Shown here in pieces: positions 16,685 through 24,817 of a stretch of 64,000 nucleotides of DNA. The DNA lies in assembly GCA_964502175.1 (NCBI GenBank), contig CAZCVE010000003.1:124001-188000 (forward strand). The letters are read 5' to 3'. How positions within the stretch are numbered: position 1 is the stretch's first letter; each line of letters begins with the position of its first letter. The notes below the pieces were generated by a model that was not told the DNA's origin, ran no database searches, and saw nothing but the letters and a program-made list of their open reading frames with translations. This DNA comes from JAFLCL01 sp964502175 (GTDB taxonomy: Bacteria > Myxococcota_A > Polyangia > Polyangiales > Sandaracinaceae). The position numbers and the translations under genes are program-made.

Positions 16685-17494
16685 ATGTTCGCGCCGCGCG
16701 CCCGTGCGCTCTTCGTCTCCGTGCTCACCTCGGGCGCGTTCGTCGTGCTCGTGACGGCGTCCGGTTGTTCGTGCGGTGGATCGGGCGGACGCGACGCGGG
16801 GCCGCGGCGAGACGCGGGACCGCGCGCCGACACCGCGAGCGACGACGCTGGAGGCAGCGGCGTCGATCCCGACACGGGGATCGGCGACGGGATGGATGCG
16901 TTCCTCGATCCGACGATCGACGCGAACCTCGACGCGTTCGATCCGAGCCGCGTCGATGCGAACCAGGACGTCGGTCCCATCGATGCGTTCGAGCACGATG
17001 CGGGCGGTGGCTCCGGGTCGACGGACGCCAGCGCGGCACGGCGCGACGTGGGCGGCAGCCGAGACGTGGGTGTCGACGTGCGGCCCCCTTCGGGCGCGTG
17101 CGGGATCCTCTGGTCGCGCGGCGATCCGCTGCCCGACGAGTGCACGCCTCGCTGCTCGCGCGACACGCGCGACTTGTTCAGCGGGTGTTCGGGCGACCCG
17201 GTCTGCGAGGCGTACGTCACGGTGGGCGACACGACGCGGACGGGCCTCATGTTCGTCTGGGACGACTTCGACGTGACGGAGGTCGACTGCGAGTCGTGCG
17301 TGGGGACGCAGAGGTACTCGTGCTGGTACGAGCGCTGCGCGGCGCAAGCGGACGACTGGGTCGACTGCGTGGCGGTGCGCATGTCCGAGGCGTGCTCGCG
17401 GGAGCGGGAGATCCTCGATCGCTGCCTGACGCCGCACCGGACGGAGGTCGATCGCTGCGCGGCGGAGCGCGTGGCGCGGTGTTTCCCCGACTGA
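16685..17494 (+). CDS. Lipoprotein with Asp-rich linker and Cys-rich C-terminal domain
   Basis: This is a 269-residue predicted lipoprotein: signal 'SVLTSGAFVVLVTASGC' (lipobox ASGC), then about 110 residues of Asp/Ala/Gly-rich linker ('DAFLDPTIDANLDAFDPSR'). The C-terminal 130 residues contain about 12 cysteines in spaced pairs ('CTPRCSRDTRDLFSGC', 'CESCVGTQRYSCWYERC', 'CLTPHRTEVDRC', 'CAAERVARC'), suggesting a disulfide-tied helical domain outside the cytoplasm. GAAGG lies just before the ATG. It is divergent from the GGDEF gene. I do not recognise the family; similar lipoproteins abound in the same organism type. Confidence 0.75.
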   Translation: MFAPRARALFVSVLTSGAFVVLVTASGCSCGGSGGRDAGPRRDAGPRADTASDDAGGSGVDPDTGIGDGMDAFLDPTIDANLDAFDPSRVDANQDVGPIDAFEHDAGGGSGSTDASAARRDVGGSRDVGVDVRPPSGACGILWSRGDPLPDECTPRCSRDTRDLFSGCSGDPVCEAYVTVGDTTRTGLMFVWDDFDVTEVDCESCVGTQRYSCWYERCAAQADDWVDCVAVRMSEACSREREILDRCLTPHRTEVDRCAAERVARCFPD

Positions 17495-17506
17495 GATCGA
17501 GGAGCG

Positions 17507-17821
17507 TCAGGGGTCGGGGCAGCCGGGCCCTCCGCCGAATGGATCTTCGACGTCGTGGCGTGCGGCACACGCGCACGGATCGTCGTCGCAGAAGTGGCCG
17601 CACCACGGTGCGTTCGAGGAGCGCCAGCAGGGATGCTCGGCGTCCCAGCGCGACCACGCCACGAGCGGCGCGAGGACGAGCGCGGCGGTCGCGAGGACGG
17701 TGGCGGTGATGAAGCGGGGCTTGGTCACGGGGCGAGTCGTCGCACTGGCTGCGGGGAGCGGCTCGGGTGCAGGGAACGAACGGTCGCACTCTCGGAACGA
17801 GCGGGCGCGCCAGCGGCTCAC
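17507..17821 (-). CDS. Small single-pass membrane protein with Cys-rich tail
   Basis: This 104-residue open frame has one clear membrane segment ('FITATVLATAALVLAPLVAW') followed by a short domain with six cysteines ('HPCWRSS', 'WCGHFCDDDPCACAARHD') that would lie outside the cytoplasm. The real start may be the internal GTG at 17728 ('VTKPRFITATV'), which places the helix at the N-terminus. It converges on the preceding lipoprotein with a 12-base gap. I do not know the family. It is kept because the hydropathy and Cys pattern are protein-like. Confidence 0.5.
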   Translation of the reverse strand: MSRWRARSFRECDRSFPAPEPLPAASATTRPVTKPRFITATVLATAALVLAPLVAWSRWDAEHPCWRSSNAPWCGHFCDDDPCACAARHDVEDPFGGGPGCPDP

Positions 17822-17834
17822 TGGCCGCGCGAGC

Positions 17835-17870
17835 GCTCTGACCCATCGCCGGACGCGGAGGGGTCAGAGC
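17835..17870. repeat. Extragenic palindrome upstream of the HUH transposase gene
   Basis: Perfect 10-base arms GCTCTGACCC (17835-17844) and GGGTCAGAGC (17861-17870) are separated by 16 bases that can themselves pair (CCG/CGG). It ends 56 bases before the transposase-like ATG. REP-associated transposases act on such imperfect hairpins, so it may be a REP-like element; a terminator or operator is the alternative. Confidence 0.45.
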
Positions 17871-17926
17871 ATGACGAGGTCGATTCGACGCAACCCGCGG
17901 CGCCGGGTGCCGACAAGGCGCCCAAC

Positions 17927-18859
17927 ATGACCCGCCGCCGCTACCTCCCGCCCGAGCACGACCTCGTTCACGTGTCCTTCAAGTGCGTGGGTGATGCCTT
18001 CCTCATGCGACCCGATGCGTACGCGAACTACGTGATCGCAGTCGCCCTCGCGGGAGCGGCGAAGACGTACGGCGTGCGGCTCCACGCGTTCACGTTCTTG
18101 TCGACGCACGCGCACCTCTTGCTCGGCGTAAAGGGCTGCCGGGTCGACTCGTTCATGCAGTACCTGAAGAGTCGAATCGCGACGGACCTCAACGTTCATC
18201 GAGAGCGAGATGGGGCGTTCTTCAAGCGGCGGTATCGGCTCGAACCGATCCTCTCCAACGACGCCGCCGTGGGCGTCGAGCGCTACACCCATGGGCAGGC
18301 GGTGCGGCACGAGCTCGTGGAGCGCGCGGTGGAGTGGCCGGGACTGTCCTCGTACGCCGCCGTGATCGCCGGACGCGATCACGTGGAGTCGTCGTGGTTC
18401 GACGCGGAGGGCTGGCGGGAGGCGGGTGCTCGCAAGAACGAGCGCGCGTCGTTCACGCACACGGCGCGGGTGCCGTTGAGTCCGTTGCCGCATCGCTCGA
18501 GACTGTCGTCGAGCGCGATGGTGTCGGAGCGTCGGGCGCTCGTGTCGAACATGCAGGACCTCGAGTCGGAGGTCGCGCGCAAGCGTCGCGCTGAGAGTGC
18601 TCGGCGGCTGATCAAGCCGTCGAAGTACACGACGCAGGATCCGAACGGCGTGCCGGCGCGTCGGCGCGAGAAGGACAAGACGCCGCAGCCATGGGGGCAC
18701 GGCACTGACGCGCAGGTGAAGGCGTTCCGCGAGGCCTACGCGCTCGTGATGGAGGCGTACGACGCGGCCTCTCTTGCGTATCGAGAGACCGGTGTGCTCG
18801 GACCGTTTCCCGCGGGGACGTTCCCGCCGCGCATCCCGGTGCCGCTCGAGGTGACGTAG
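17927..18859 (+). CDS. REP-associated (Y1/HUH) transposase-like protein
   Basis: This 310-residue protein has an N-terminal Y1 transposase domain. The metal-binding HUH motif is H61-A-H63 in 'TFLSTHAHLLL', and the region after it, 'DSFMQYLKSRIATDLN' and 'GAFFKRRYRLEPIL', follows the RAYT pattern. By my alignment the nucleophilic tyrosine of RAYTs (about seven residues after FMQ) is isoleucine 84. The only nearby Tyr is Y79, so it may be inactive, repurposed or shifted. The C-terminal 150 residues are basic and not part of the usual domain. The ATG at 17927 is the first Met before the conserved 'RRRYLPPEHDLVHV'. It has no terminal inverted repeats and no second ORF, so this is not a full IS element. 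A palindrome lies upstream. Confidence 0.78.
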   Translation: MTRRRYLPPEHDLVHVSFKCVGDAFLMRPDAYANYVIAVALAGAAKTYGVRLHAFTFLSTHAHLLLGVKGCRVDSFMQYLKSRIATDLNVHRERDGAFFKRRYRLEPILSNDAAVGVERYTHGQAVRHELVERAVEWPGLSSYAAVIAGRDHVESSWFDAEGWREAGARKNERASFTHTARVPLSPLPHRSRLSSSAMVSERRALVSNMQDLESEVARKRRAESARRLIKPSKYTTQDPNGVPARRREKDKTPQPWGHGTDAQVKAFREAYALVMEAYDAASLAYRETGVLGPFPAGTFPPRIPVPLEVT

Positions 18860-18904
18860 CCCGTCAGCTCGAGACGAAAGCCGATCCTCACCCATCGGGA
18901 CGGG
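18860..18904 (+). terminator. Composite hairpin after the transposase-like gene
   Basis: Starting directly at the stop codon, CCCGTC (18860-18865) can pair with GACGGG (18899-18904), and within it CCGAT pairs with ATCGG. No U-run follows. From 18905 to 19131 I see no credible gene, RNA or repeat. Confidence 0.35.
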
Positions 18905-19131
18905 AGACGTGTACCTGCAGGCCGAGAGGCCGAGCGGGGCGACTGCGTTTCCGTCGCGCAGTCGCTTCCGCTGCCAGGGTCTCGAGCCTGTTGTCGACGT
19001 CGGAGTCGTTGGTGCTGCGATCAGCGCCTCGGGCATGGCTCGCGGTGCGTCGTTTCTGACCACGGCGTCGCTCGCGCGAAGAGTGCTCTGAGCCTTGTCC
19101 CCGAGCCGCCCGCGAGACCACATCCTCTTGG

Positions 19132-22032
19132 TCAGCGACGTTTCTTGCGGCGCTCGAGCAGGCTCTCCGCGAGCGTAGAAGGCGCGGCCGGCGGCGGCGC
19201 GCTCGGGGGTTCGTCGTCGGGAGGCTTGCTCGGCGCGGGACTCGCGCTCGCCGTTGGCGCAGGGGCCGCGCTCGCCGTGGTCTCGGTCGCGCGCGCGATC
19301 TCCGGAGCGACCTCGCGCTGCTTGCTCTGCTCGCGGCGTGCGCGTAGCGCGTCGAGGGTGCCGAGCGAGACGGGCCCCCGGCTGCGGGCTGCCGCGCGCT
19401 TGGGCGCGAACCGAGCGAAGAACGCCCGCACCGGCTCCGGCACGACGAAGCGACGAAGCGCGACCGAGATCAGCAGCAGCCACATCGCCGCGAGCAAGAG
19501 CTCACGCCAGAGGCCGCGGTGCGCGAACGTCGGCGCCGGTCGATCGACGAAGACATCGCGGAGATCGGTGCGGACGACGCCGCCGGTGGCCGCAGCGATC
19601 TGCGACAGGAGCGCGTGATCGGTGCCCTCGCCGCGAAGCTCGTCGCCGCGTCCGCGCACGAGCCCGGCCGACCCGACGATCGACCCCTCGCCGTCGTCAC
19701 CGAGCTCGCGCACCGTGACGAGGTAGCTGCCGGGCGCCGCGCCATCGAACACCGTCTCGTAGCGACCGGGTCCCGTCTGCTCGAGCGCGACCTGCTGCGA
19801 GACGCCGCCCGGACCCGAGACCGTCGCGAGCAGGTCGAGGTGATTGCGGAAGCGGCCGTGGTCGTCCATCGCCTCGACGCGGATCGACCCGGTGCTGCCT
19901 TCGATCTCGACGTCGAGCTCCGCGTCGGCCCGCTCCGGCGCGCGCGACAGCGAGCGCGCGAGCTGTCCCATCAGCGGTGCGTAGCCCGGCCAGCCGAGCC
20001 ACGGCCGACCGTAGTGGCCGCCGGCGTCCGTGGTGAAGATGCCGCTCTGACCCACGCCCGCGCGCCACGTCGCGAGCAGCGGCTCGTCGCCCTCGCTGCC
20101 CTCGCGGTGCGCCCCGAGCACGAGCGTGGCCCGCGGCCGCGCGTTGACGATCACGTAGCCATCGAGCGCCGGCGCAGACGCGAAATCGATGCCGCGCGTG
20201 AGTTCCGCGGGCCCGCCGACCGAGATCGTGAACGGCTCCTCGATGAGCGCGCTGCGGCTCGCCGTGATCGTCTCCTGCGTGAAGATGCGCGGGAGCTCCG
20301 CCATGTTCTCCACGATGTAGAAGCGCCCACCGCCGAGGCGCGAGAGCACCTCGAGCTCCGGCGTGTCGGGGCCGTTGCCCATCGAGACCACCGACGTCGT
20401 GATGCCGTCGCGCGCCGCGTCGGTGACGAGCTGTCTCGCGCGGTTCATCTCCTCGGAGTCGCTGCCGTCCGAGAACAAGAGGAAGTGCTTGAGCTGCGTG
20501 TCCTGCGCGCGGAGCTGGCCGTAGGCGCCCTCGAGCGCGACGTCGACGTAGATGCCGCCGCCGCCCGGTCCTGCCCGCCGGATCACCGCACCCAGCGCCT
20601 CGGGTTCTTCGACGGACGTCATCGGCAACGTCCACGTGATCCCCGTGTCGACGTGCTCGACGGCGATGCGATCCATCGGCGAGAGCAGCGCCGCGCTGCG
20701 CGCCGCGGCCTCGTTCGCGAGGTCGAGCTTCATCACGCCCGGCGACACCTCGACGGTCATCGAGCCGCTCTTGTCGATCGCGATCACCATCGCGAGCGAC
20801 GCGCGATCGCGACGCTGGCGGAGATCGAACGTGGCCGGCAGCACCTCTTCGACGGGCGTGTACGCGTAGCCGCCCAGGCCGAACGAGTCGCGCGCGCCCA
20901 TCATCAGGAGGCCGCCACCGAGATCGCGCACGTACGCGCGGATCGCGGTCATCTGCCCCTCGGTCAGCGAGCGCGCGTTGAGGTCCGAGAGGACCACGAG
21001 GTCGTACGACGCGAGCTCCGCGAGCGTGAGCGGCACGGCGAGCCGATCGCCGACGTCGACGTCGGGGCCCGCGGCGCGGATCGCCGTCGCGAGCGCCTCG
21101 GCCTCGGGCGGCCGATCGGACAGCACGAGCACGCGCGAGCGCCCCGAGATCCGCAAGAAGCCGCCCGCGACGTTGTTCTCCGTCGAGACGTCCGCGCCCG
21201 CCTCGAGCGGCTCGATCTCGACGTCGTAGCGGTGCACGCCCGCCTCGCTCGTCTCGTCGCGCAGGCTCAGCGCATCCGAGCCCGCGTCGATGGTCGTCGT
21301 CGTCTCCGCGATCAGCTGGCCATCGCGCCGAACGCGGATGCGCACGTCCGTCTCGCGCGTGGCGCGCGTCACGATGCGTACGTCGATCGGCTCGTTCGGA
21401 TCCGCGGAGGGCGGCACGATCACGCGCTCGATCGCGACCTCGGCGCTCGCCGCGCGCTCGATCGCGTAGGTGTCGATCGTCACGCCGCGCGCGCCCGCGA
21501 TCTGCGCCGCCGCGAGCGCGTCGCCGCTGGTCTCGACGCCGTCCGAGAGCAACACGATGCGCGGCGTCGCGGCTGACGGCAGATCGGCGAGCGCGCGCCT
21601 CAGCGCCGCGTCCACGTCCGTGCCGTCGCGCGCGATCGAGGCCGTGCTCCGTCCGATCTCCGGGTGCGCCTGCGGCAGCACTTCGGTGGCGGCCTCGGCG
21701 CCGAACACGACCAGGCCAGCCACGTCGTCCTCTCGCATGCCCTCGATGGCCGCGCGGATCGCGCCGAGGTTCTCGGTGTGCGCGTCGTCCGCGGCGTTCT
21801 CGACCGAGCGGCTGCGATCGAGCACGAAGATCGTCGCGATGCGATCGATGCGCGTCGCCAGCTCGAGGCGAGCGATCGCGAGCGCGGCGCACAGCGACGC
21901 GATCAACATGCTCGCTTGAACGAGGCGACGCCGAGGGCCGGTGTGACCCGCGGGCAGCGAGCGGAGACGCCAGGCGACGAACAGGACCATGGGGATCCCG
22001 AGCGCGAGCCAGAGGGGTGCCGCGAAGCTCAC
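19132..22032 (-). CDS. Membrane protein with two VWA domains (last gene of the Bat/ABC operon)
   Basis: This 966-residue protein starts at GTG 22032, overlapping the upstream stop (GTGA). Two N-terminal membrane helices ('PLWLALGIPMVLFVAWRL', 'MLIASLCAALAIARLEL') precede a first VWA domain with MIDAS motif 'DRSRS' near 75. A middle region resembles a glutamine-amidotransferase-like fold ('VLVLSDRPPEAEALATAIR', 'GGGLLMMGARDSFG'), and a second VWA domain has 'AIDKSGSM' near 405. After a beta-rich part come one more helix ('LLLAAMWLLLISVAL') and a Lys/Arg-rich tail. VWA domains bind metal and mediate protein contacts in the envelope. As the last gene of the eight-gene unit it is probably a structural partner of the BatA-like protein. 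It resembles the YfbK/BatA class but is much larger. Confidence 0.82.
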   Translation of the reverse strand: MSFAAPLWLALGIPMVLFVAWRLRSLPAGHTGPRRRLVQASMLIASLCAALAIARLELATRIDRIATIFVLDRSRSVENAADDAHTENLGAIRAAIEGMREDDVAGLVVFGAEAATEVLPQAHPEIGRSTASIARDGTDVDAALRRALADLPSAATPRIVLLSDGVETSGDALAAAQIAGARGVTIDTYAIERAASAEVAIERVIVPPSADPNEPIDVRIVTRATRETDVRIRVRRDGQLIAETTTTIDAGSDALSLRDETSEAGVHRYDVEIEPLEAGADVSTENNVAGGFLRISGRSRVLVLSDRPPEAEALATAIRAAGPDVDVGDRLAVPLTLAELASYDLVVLSDLNARSLTEGQMTAIRAYVRDLGGGLLMMGARDSFGLGGYAYTPVEEVLPATFDLRQRRDRASLAMVIAIDKSGSMTVEVSPGVMKLDLANEAAARSAALLSPMDRIAVEHVDTGITWTLPMTSVEEPEALGAVIRRAGPGGGGIYVDVALEGAYGQLRAQDTQLKHFLLFSDGSDSEEMNRARQLVTDAARDGITTSVVSMGNGPDTPELEVLSRLGGGRFYIVENMAELPRIFTQETITASRSALIEEPFTISVGGPAELTRGIDFASAPALDGYVIVNARPRATLVLGAHREGSEGDEPLLATWRAGVGQSGIFTTDAGGHYGRPWLGWPGYAPLMGQLARSLSRAPERADAELDVEIEGSTGSIRVEAMDDHGRFRNHLDLLATVSGPGGVSQQVALEQTGPGRYETVFDGAAPGSYLVTVRELGDDGEGSIVGSAGLVRGRGDELRGEGTDHALLSQIAAATGGVVRTDLRDVFVDRPAPTFAHRGLWRELLLAAMWLLLISVALRRFVVPEPVRAFFARFAPKRAAARSRGPVSLGTLDALRARREQSKQREVAPEIARATETTASAAPAPTASASPAPSKPPDDEPPSAPPPAAPSTLAESLLERRKKRR

Positions 22033-23948
22033 GTGGCCGCCTTGCGGGTGGCCCACGTGGCCTCGAGGACGAGCACCACGAGCAAGAGACCCGCGAGCCA
22101 CGCCCACGCCTCGCGCGGCGAGCTCGCCTCCTGCACCTCCACCTCGCTGCCGCCCGCCCGCGTGACGAAGCGCGCGCGCGGCGAAGGATCGGACTCGCTC
22201 GGCGCGAGAAGGCTCCTCAGCGCGAAGAGGCGCTGACGCCCGACGTTCGCCTCGAACACGCCGGGCACCGCGGGCACGTCGACGATCGCGACGCCGCCGC
22301 GCGAGAGGCCGCGCGCGGTCGAGCCGTCGGGGCAGTGCACCTCCACCGTCGCGCCGTCGGGCGCGGGCACGCGGAGCGGCTCGCCGATGCGGTCCGCGCG
22401 GATGCCGCCCTCCGCGCGACGCTGACGCGCGCGCTCGAGCACGTTGCGGAAGAGGATCACGAAGCCCGGCTGATCCGGCAGATCGGAGCGATCGGGATCG
22501 AACGCGAGCAGCGTGGCCTCGCCGCCCGGATGCGCGAGCGACGAGACGAGCGCGCCGTGATCGGTCTGGACGAGCGTGCGGGCTTGCGCGCCCGTGATCG
22601 GGCGCATCGTGGCGACGTGCACCGCGGCGAACGAGACGAAGCGGAGGCGAGGATCGTCTTCCTCCCAGCTCACGATGCGCGGGCTCGCCGCGGCTTCTCC
22701 CAGCGCGACGCCGAAGAGCGAGCCGCCGCTCGGCGCGATCGCGATCGAGTCACCTTGCGGCGCGGCGTCGGGTGTCTCGCCCGCGTAGACGAAGACGCCA
22801 TCGAGGTCGGTCGTGTCGGGGCTCGCGGCGCGCTCGGTGAGGGCGGCCAGCGTGGTCTGGAAGAGCTCGACGTCGCGATCCGCGAGGAGCACGCGGCGCA
22901 CGGACTGCGGGGCGTTGCCCACCAAGAACACCGGCAAGCGACGCGCGCCCGGGCTCGGCGCGACGACGAGATCATCGAGCGAGAGCGCGTCTTCGCTCGA
23001 GGCCGCGACGGCTCCTCCGGCAGGGTCGTCGCCCGCCAGCTCGATCCGCACGAGGGCTGCGCGGCCGTCGGCGTCGGGCGGAAGATCCGCCAGCATGAGC
23101 ACGCTCTCGGGCTCGCCCGGCACGAGCTCGACGCGGCGTGACGCGACGACGCCTCGGCCCTCGATGCTCGCGGTGATCCAGCGCGTGGCGGGGCTCGTCG
23201 CGTGCCTCACGACGCGCACGAAGATCTCGGCGCGATCCGGCGACTCGTCGCTCGGACGTGCGCGCACGTCGACGGCGACGATCGCGTCGTTCACGGCGTC
23301 CATCCCGACGCGCTGCACCTCGACGGGCACGCTCGCTGCGAGCGCCTGCTCGCCTTCGCTCGCCGCGTCGGTGATGACCAGGATGCGCGAGCCCGGAGGC
23401 GCGTCGCGCACGCGCTCGGCGCCGACGGCGACCGCGCGCTCGAGCGAAGACTCTGCGCCGCGCACACGGAGCTGCCCGATCGCGCGCCGGATCTCGGCGA
23501 CGTCGCTCGTCGGCGCGAGCAACACCGCAGGCTCGCTCGCCGCCTCGATGAGCATCAGCGTTCCGCCCGCCGGCAGCGAGTCCGCGAGGCCGATCACGAC
23601 GCCCCGCGCGGCCTCCATGCGCGTGTCGCCGCCGGGCATCAGCGTGGCCATGGAGGCGGACGCGTCGACGACGACCACGACGCGCGAGCCGCTCGGGACT
23701 TCGCCGATGCCAGAGGGTCGCGAGAGGGCGAACGCGGCGAGCAGGATCGCGAGCGCCTGGAGGAGGAGCGAGAGGTACGGGATGAGCCGCTGCCAGGGCC
23801 GCTCCGCCCGCATGTCGCGCACCGCGCGGTCCCAGAGCAGCGTCGATCCCACGACGCGCGCCTCGCGACGGCGCCGCAGGATGTAGAGGCCGATGAGCGG
23901 CGCGAGGAGGCCGAGCCAGGCGAGCGAGAGCGGCGAGAGCAGGCTCAT
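22029..23948 (-). CDS. BatA-like membrane protein with VWA domain
   Basis: This is a 639-residue protein. The first 90 residues form the aerotolerance-type N-terminal domain with two helices ('LSLAWLGLLAPLIGLYIL', 'LSLLLQALAILLAAFAL') around the conserved RRRRE and W segments. A VWA domain follows ('VVVVVDASASMATL', a DxSxS MIDAS). The middle is beta-rich, and a C-terminal helix ('WAWLAGLLLVVLVLEATW') anchors the end. In Bat operons such proteins work with MoxR ATPases and DUF58 proteins in envelope stress or metal/cofactor insertion. The ATG is overlapped by the DUF58 stop (ATGA), and its own stop overlaps the next start (GTGA). Confidence 0.84.
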   Translation of the reverse strand: MSLLSPLSLAWLGLLAPLIGLYILRRRREARVVGSTLLWDRAVRDMRAERPWQRLIPYLSLLLQALAILLAAFALSRPSGIGEVPSGSRVVVVVDASASMATLMPGGDTRMEAARGVVIGLADSLPAGGTLMLIEAASEPAVLLAPTSDVAEIRRAIGQLRVRGAESSLERAVAVGAERVRDAPPGSRILVITDAASEGEQALAASVPVEVQRVGMDAVNDAIVAVDVRARPSDESPDRAEIFVRVVRHATSPATRWITASIEGRGVVASRRVELVPGEPESVLMLADLPPDADGRAALVRIELAGDDPAGGAVAASSEDALSLDDLVVAPSPGARRLPVFLVGNAPQSVRRVLLADRDVELFQTTLAALTERAASPDTTDLDGVFVYAGETPDAAPQGDSIAIAPSGGSLFGVALGEAAASPRIVSWEEDDPRLRFVSFAAVHVATMRPITGAQARTLVQTDHGALVSSLAHPGGEATLLAFDPDRSDLPDQPGFVILFRNVLERARQRRAEGGIRADRIGEPLRVPAPDGATVEVHCPDGSTARGLSRGGVAIVDVPAVPGVFEANVGRQRLFALRSLLAPSESDPSPRARFVTRAGGSEVEVQEASSPREAWAWLAGLLLVVLVLEATWATRKAAT

Positions 23949-24817
23949 CGCGCGCCCTGCCTCAGGTAGCCGATGACCACGTCGTCGAGCGCGTGATCGG
24001 CGTCGACGCGACCGTAGAACAAGCCGCGCTTCTTCGCGTAGCTCTCGAGCTCTCCGAAGAACGCGAAGAGGCGCGCGCGGTACGCGGCGATCGCGCGCGC
24101 GTCGAGCGAGACGTCGACCTTCTGGCCCGTCTCGCTGTCGACGAGCTCGACGTCTTGGCCCGGCGTGGGATCGAGCTCTTCGCGATCGAGCACCTGGAAG
24201 AGAACCGGCTCGAACTTCTGCGCGAGCAGTCGATCGAGGGGGCGCTGGAACCCGCCTGGATCGAAGAAGTCGCTGATCACCGCCACGAGCCCGGGGCGCG
24301 GCGAGCGCGCGAGGAAGCGCTCGACGGTGTTCGCGAGATCGGTGTCGCCGCGCGTCTCGATCGCGTCGAGGTAGCGGAGCAGCGTGCCGATGCGTCGGCT
24401 GCCGCGTGTCGGCGCCATCGGCTGATCGAGCTGCTCACCGAACGGCAGCACCGAGACACGCTCGCTGCCCGAGAGGCCGACGTACCCGAGCGCGGCCGCG
24501 ATCTGCTTGGCCGTCTCGATCTTCGGCGGCGATCCCGTGCCGAGCGACGCGCTGCGATCGACGAGGAGGTAGAGCGAGAGATCTTCTTCCGCCACGAACA
24601 GCCGGAGCACGAGCTCTTCGAGGCGCGCGTACGCGTTCCAGTCGATCCGTCGCACGTCGTCGCCCGCGTAGTACGGGCGGTGCTCTGCGAACTCGGCTGA
24701 GCTCCCGCGCCGCAGCGAGCGCCGCGCGCCGGCCGAGCTGCCCGCGAACCGACGACGCACCGCGAGGCGCAGCCTGCCGAGTCGCCGCAGGAACGCGGGC
24801 TCGAGCAGCGAGCTCAC
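23945..24817 (-). CDS. DUF58 protein (MoxR partner, VWA-like)
   Basis: This 290-residue protein starts at GTG 24817 within a GTGA overlap. It carries the DUF58 signature 'DDVRRIDWNAYARLEELVLR' written across residues 50-75, then a VWA-like core with 'LLVDRSASLG' (DxSxS). No membrane helix is evident. DUF58 proteins almost always sit beside MoxR ATPases and are thought to be their adaptors or substrates. Here an ABC transporter is inserted between MoxR and DUF58. The gene ends in an ATGA overlap with the BatA-like gene. Confidence 0.87.
   Translation of the reverse strand: MSSLLEPAFLRRLGRLRLAVRRRFAGSSAGARRSLRRGSSAEFAEHRPYYAGDDVRRIDWNAYARLEELVLRLFVAEEDLSLYLLVDRSASLGTGSPPKIETAKQIAAALGYVGLSGSERVSVLPFGEQLDQPMAPTRGSRRIGTLLRYLDAIETRGDTDLANTVERFLARSPRPGLVAVISDFFDPGGFQRPLDRLLAQKFEPVLFQVLDREELDPTPGQDVELVDSETGQKVDVSLDARAIAAYRARLFAFFGELESYAKKRGLFYGRVDADHALDDVVIGYLRQGAR

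Noticed and set aside
17927..18859. Complete IS200/IS605 element
   Set aside because: No TnpB, no left/right-end hairpins in matching positions and an extended C-terminus; only a RAYT-like gene is supported.
18888..19121. 77-residue minus-strand frame in the gap after the transposase-like gene
   Set aside because: Arg/Ser/Glu-rich, no hydrophobic core, no start signal; the gap looks non-coding.
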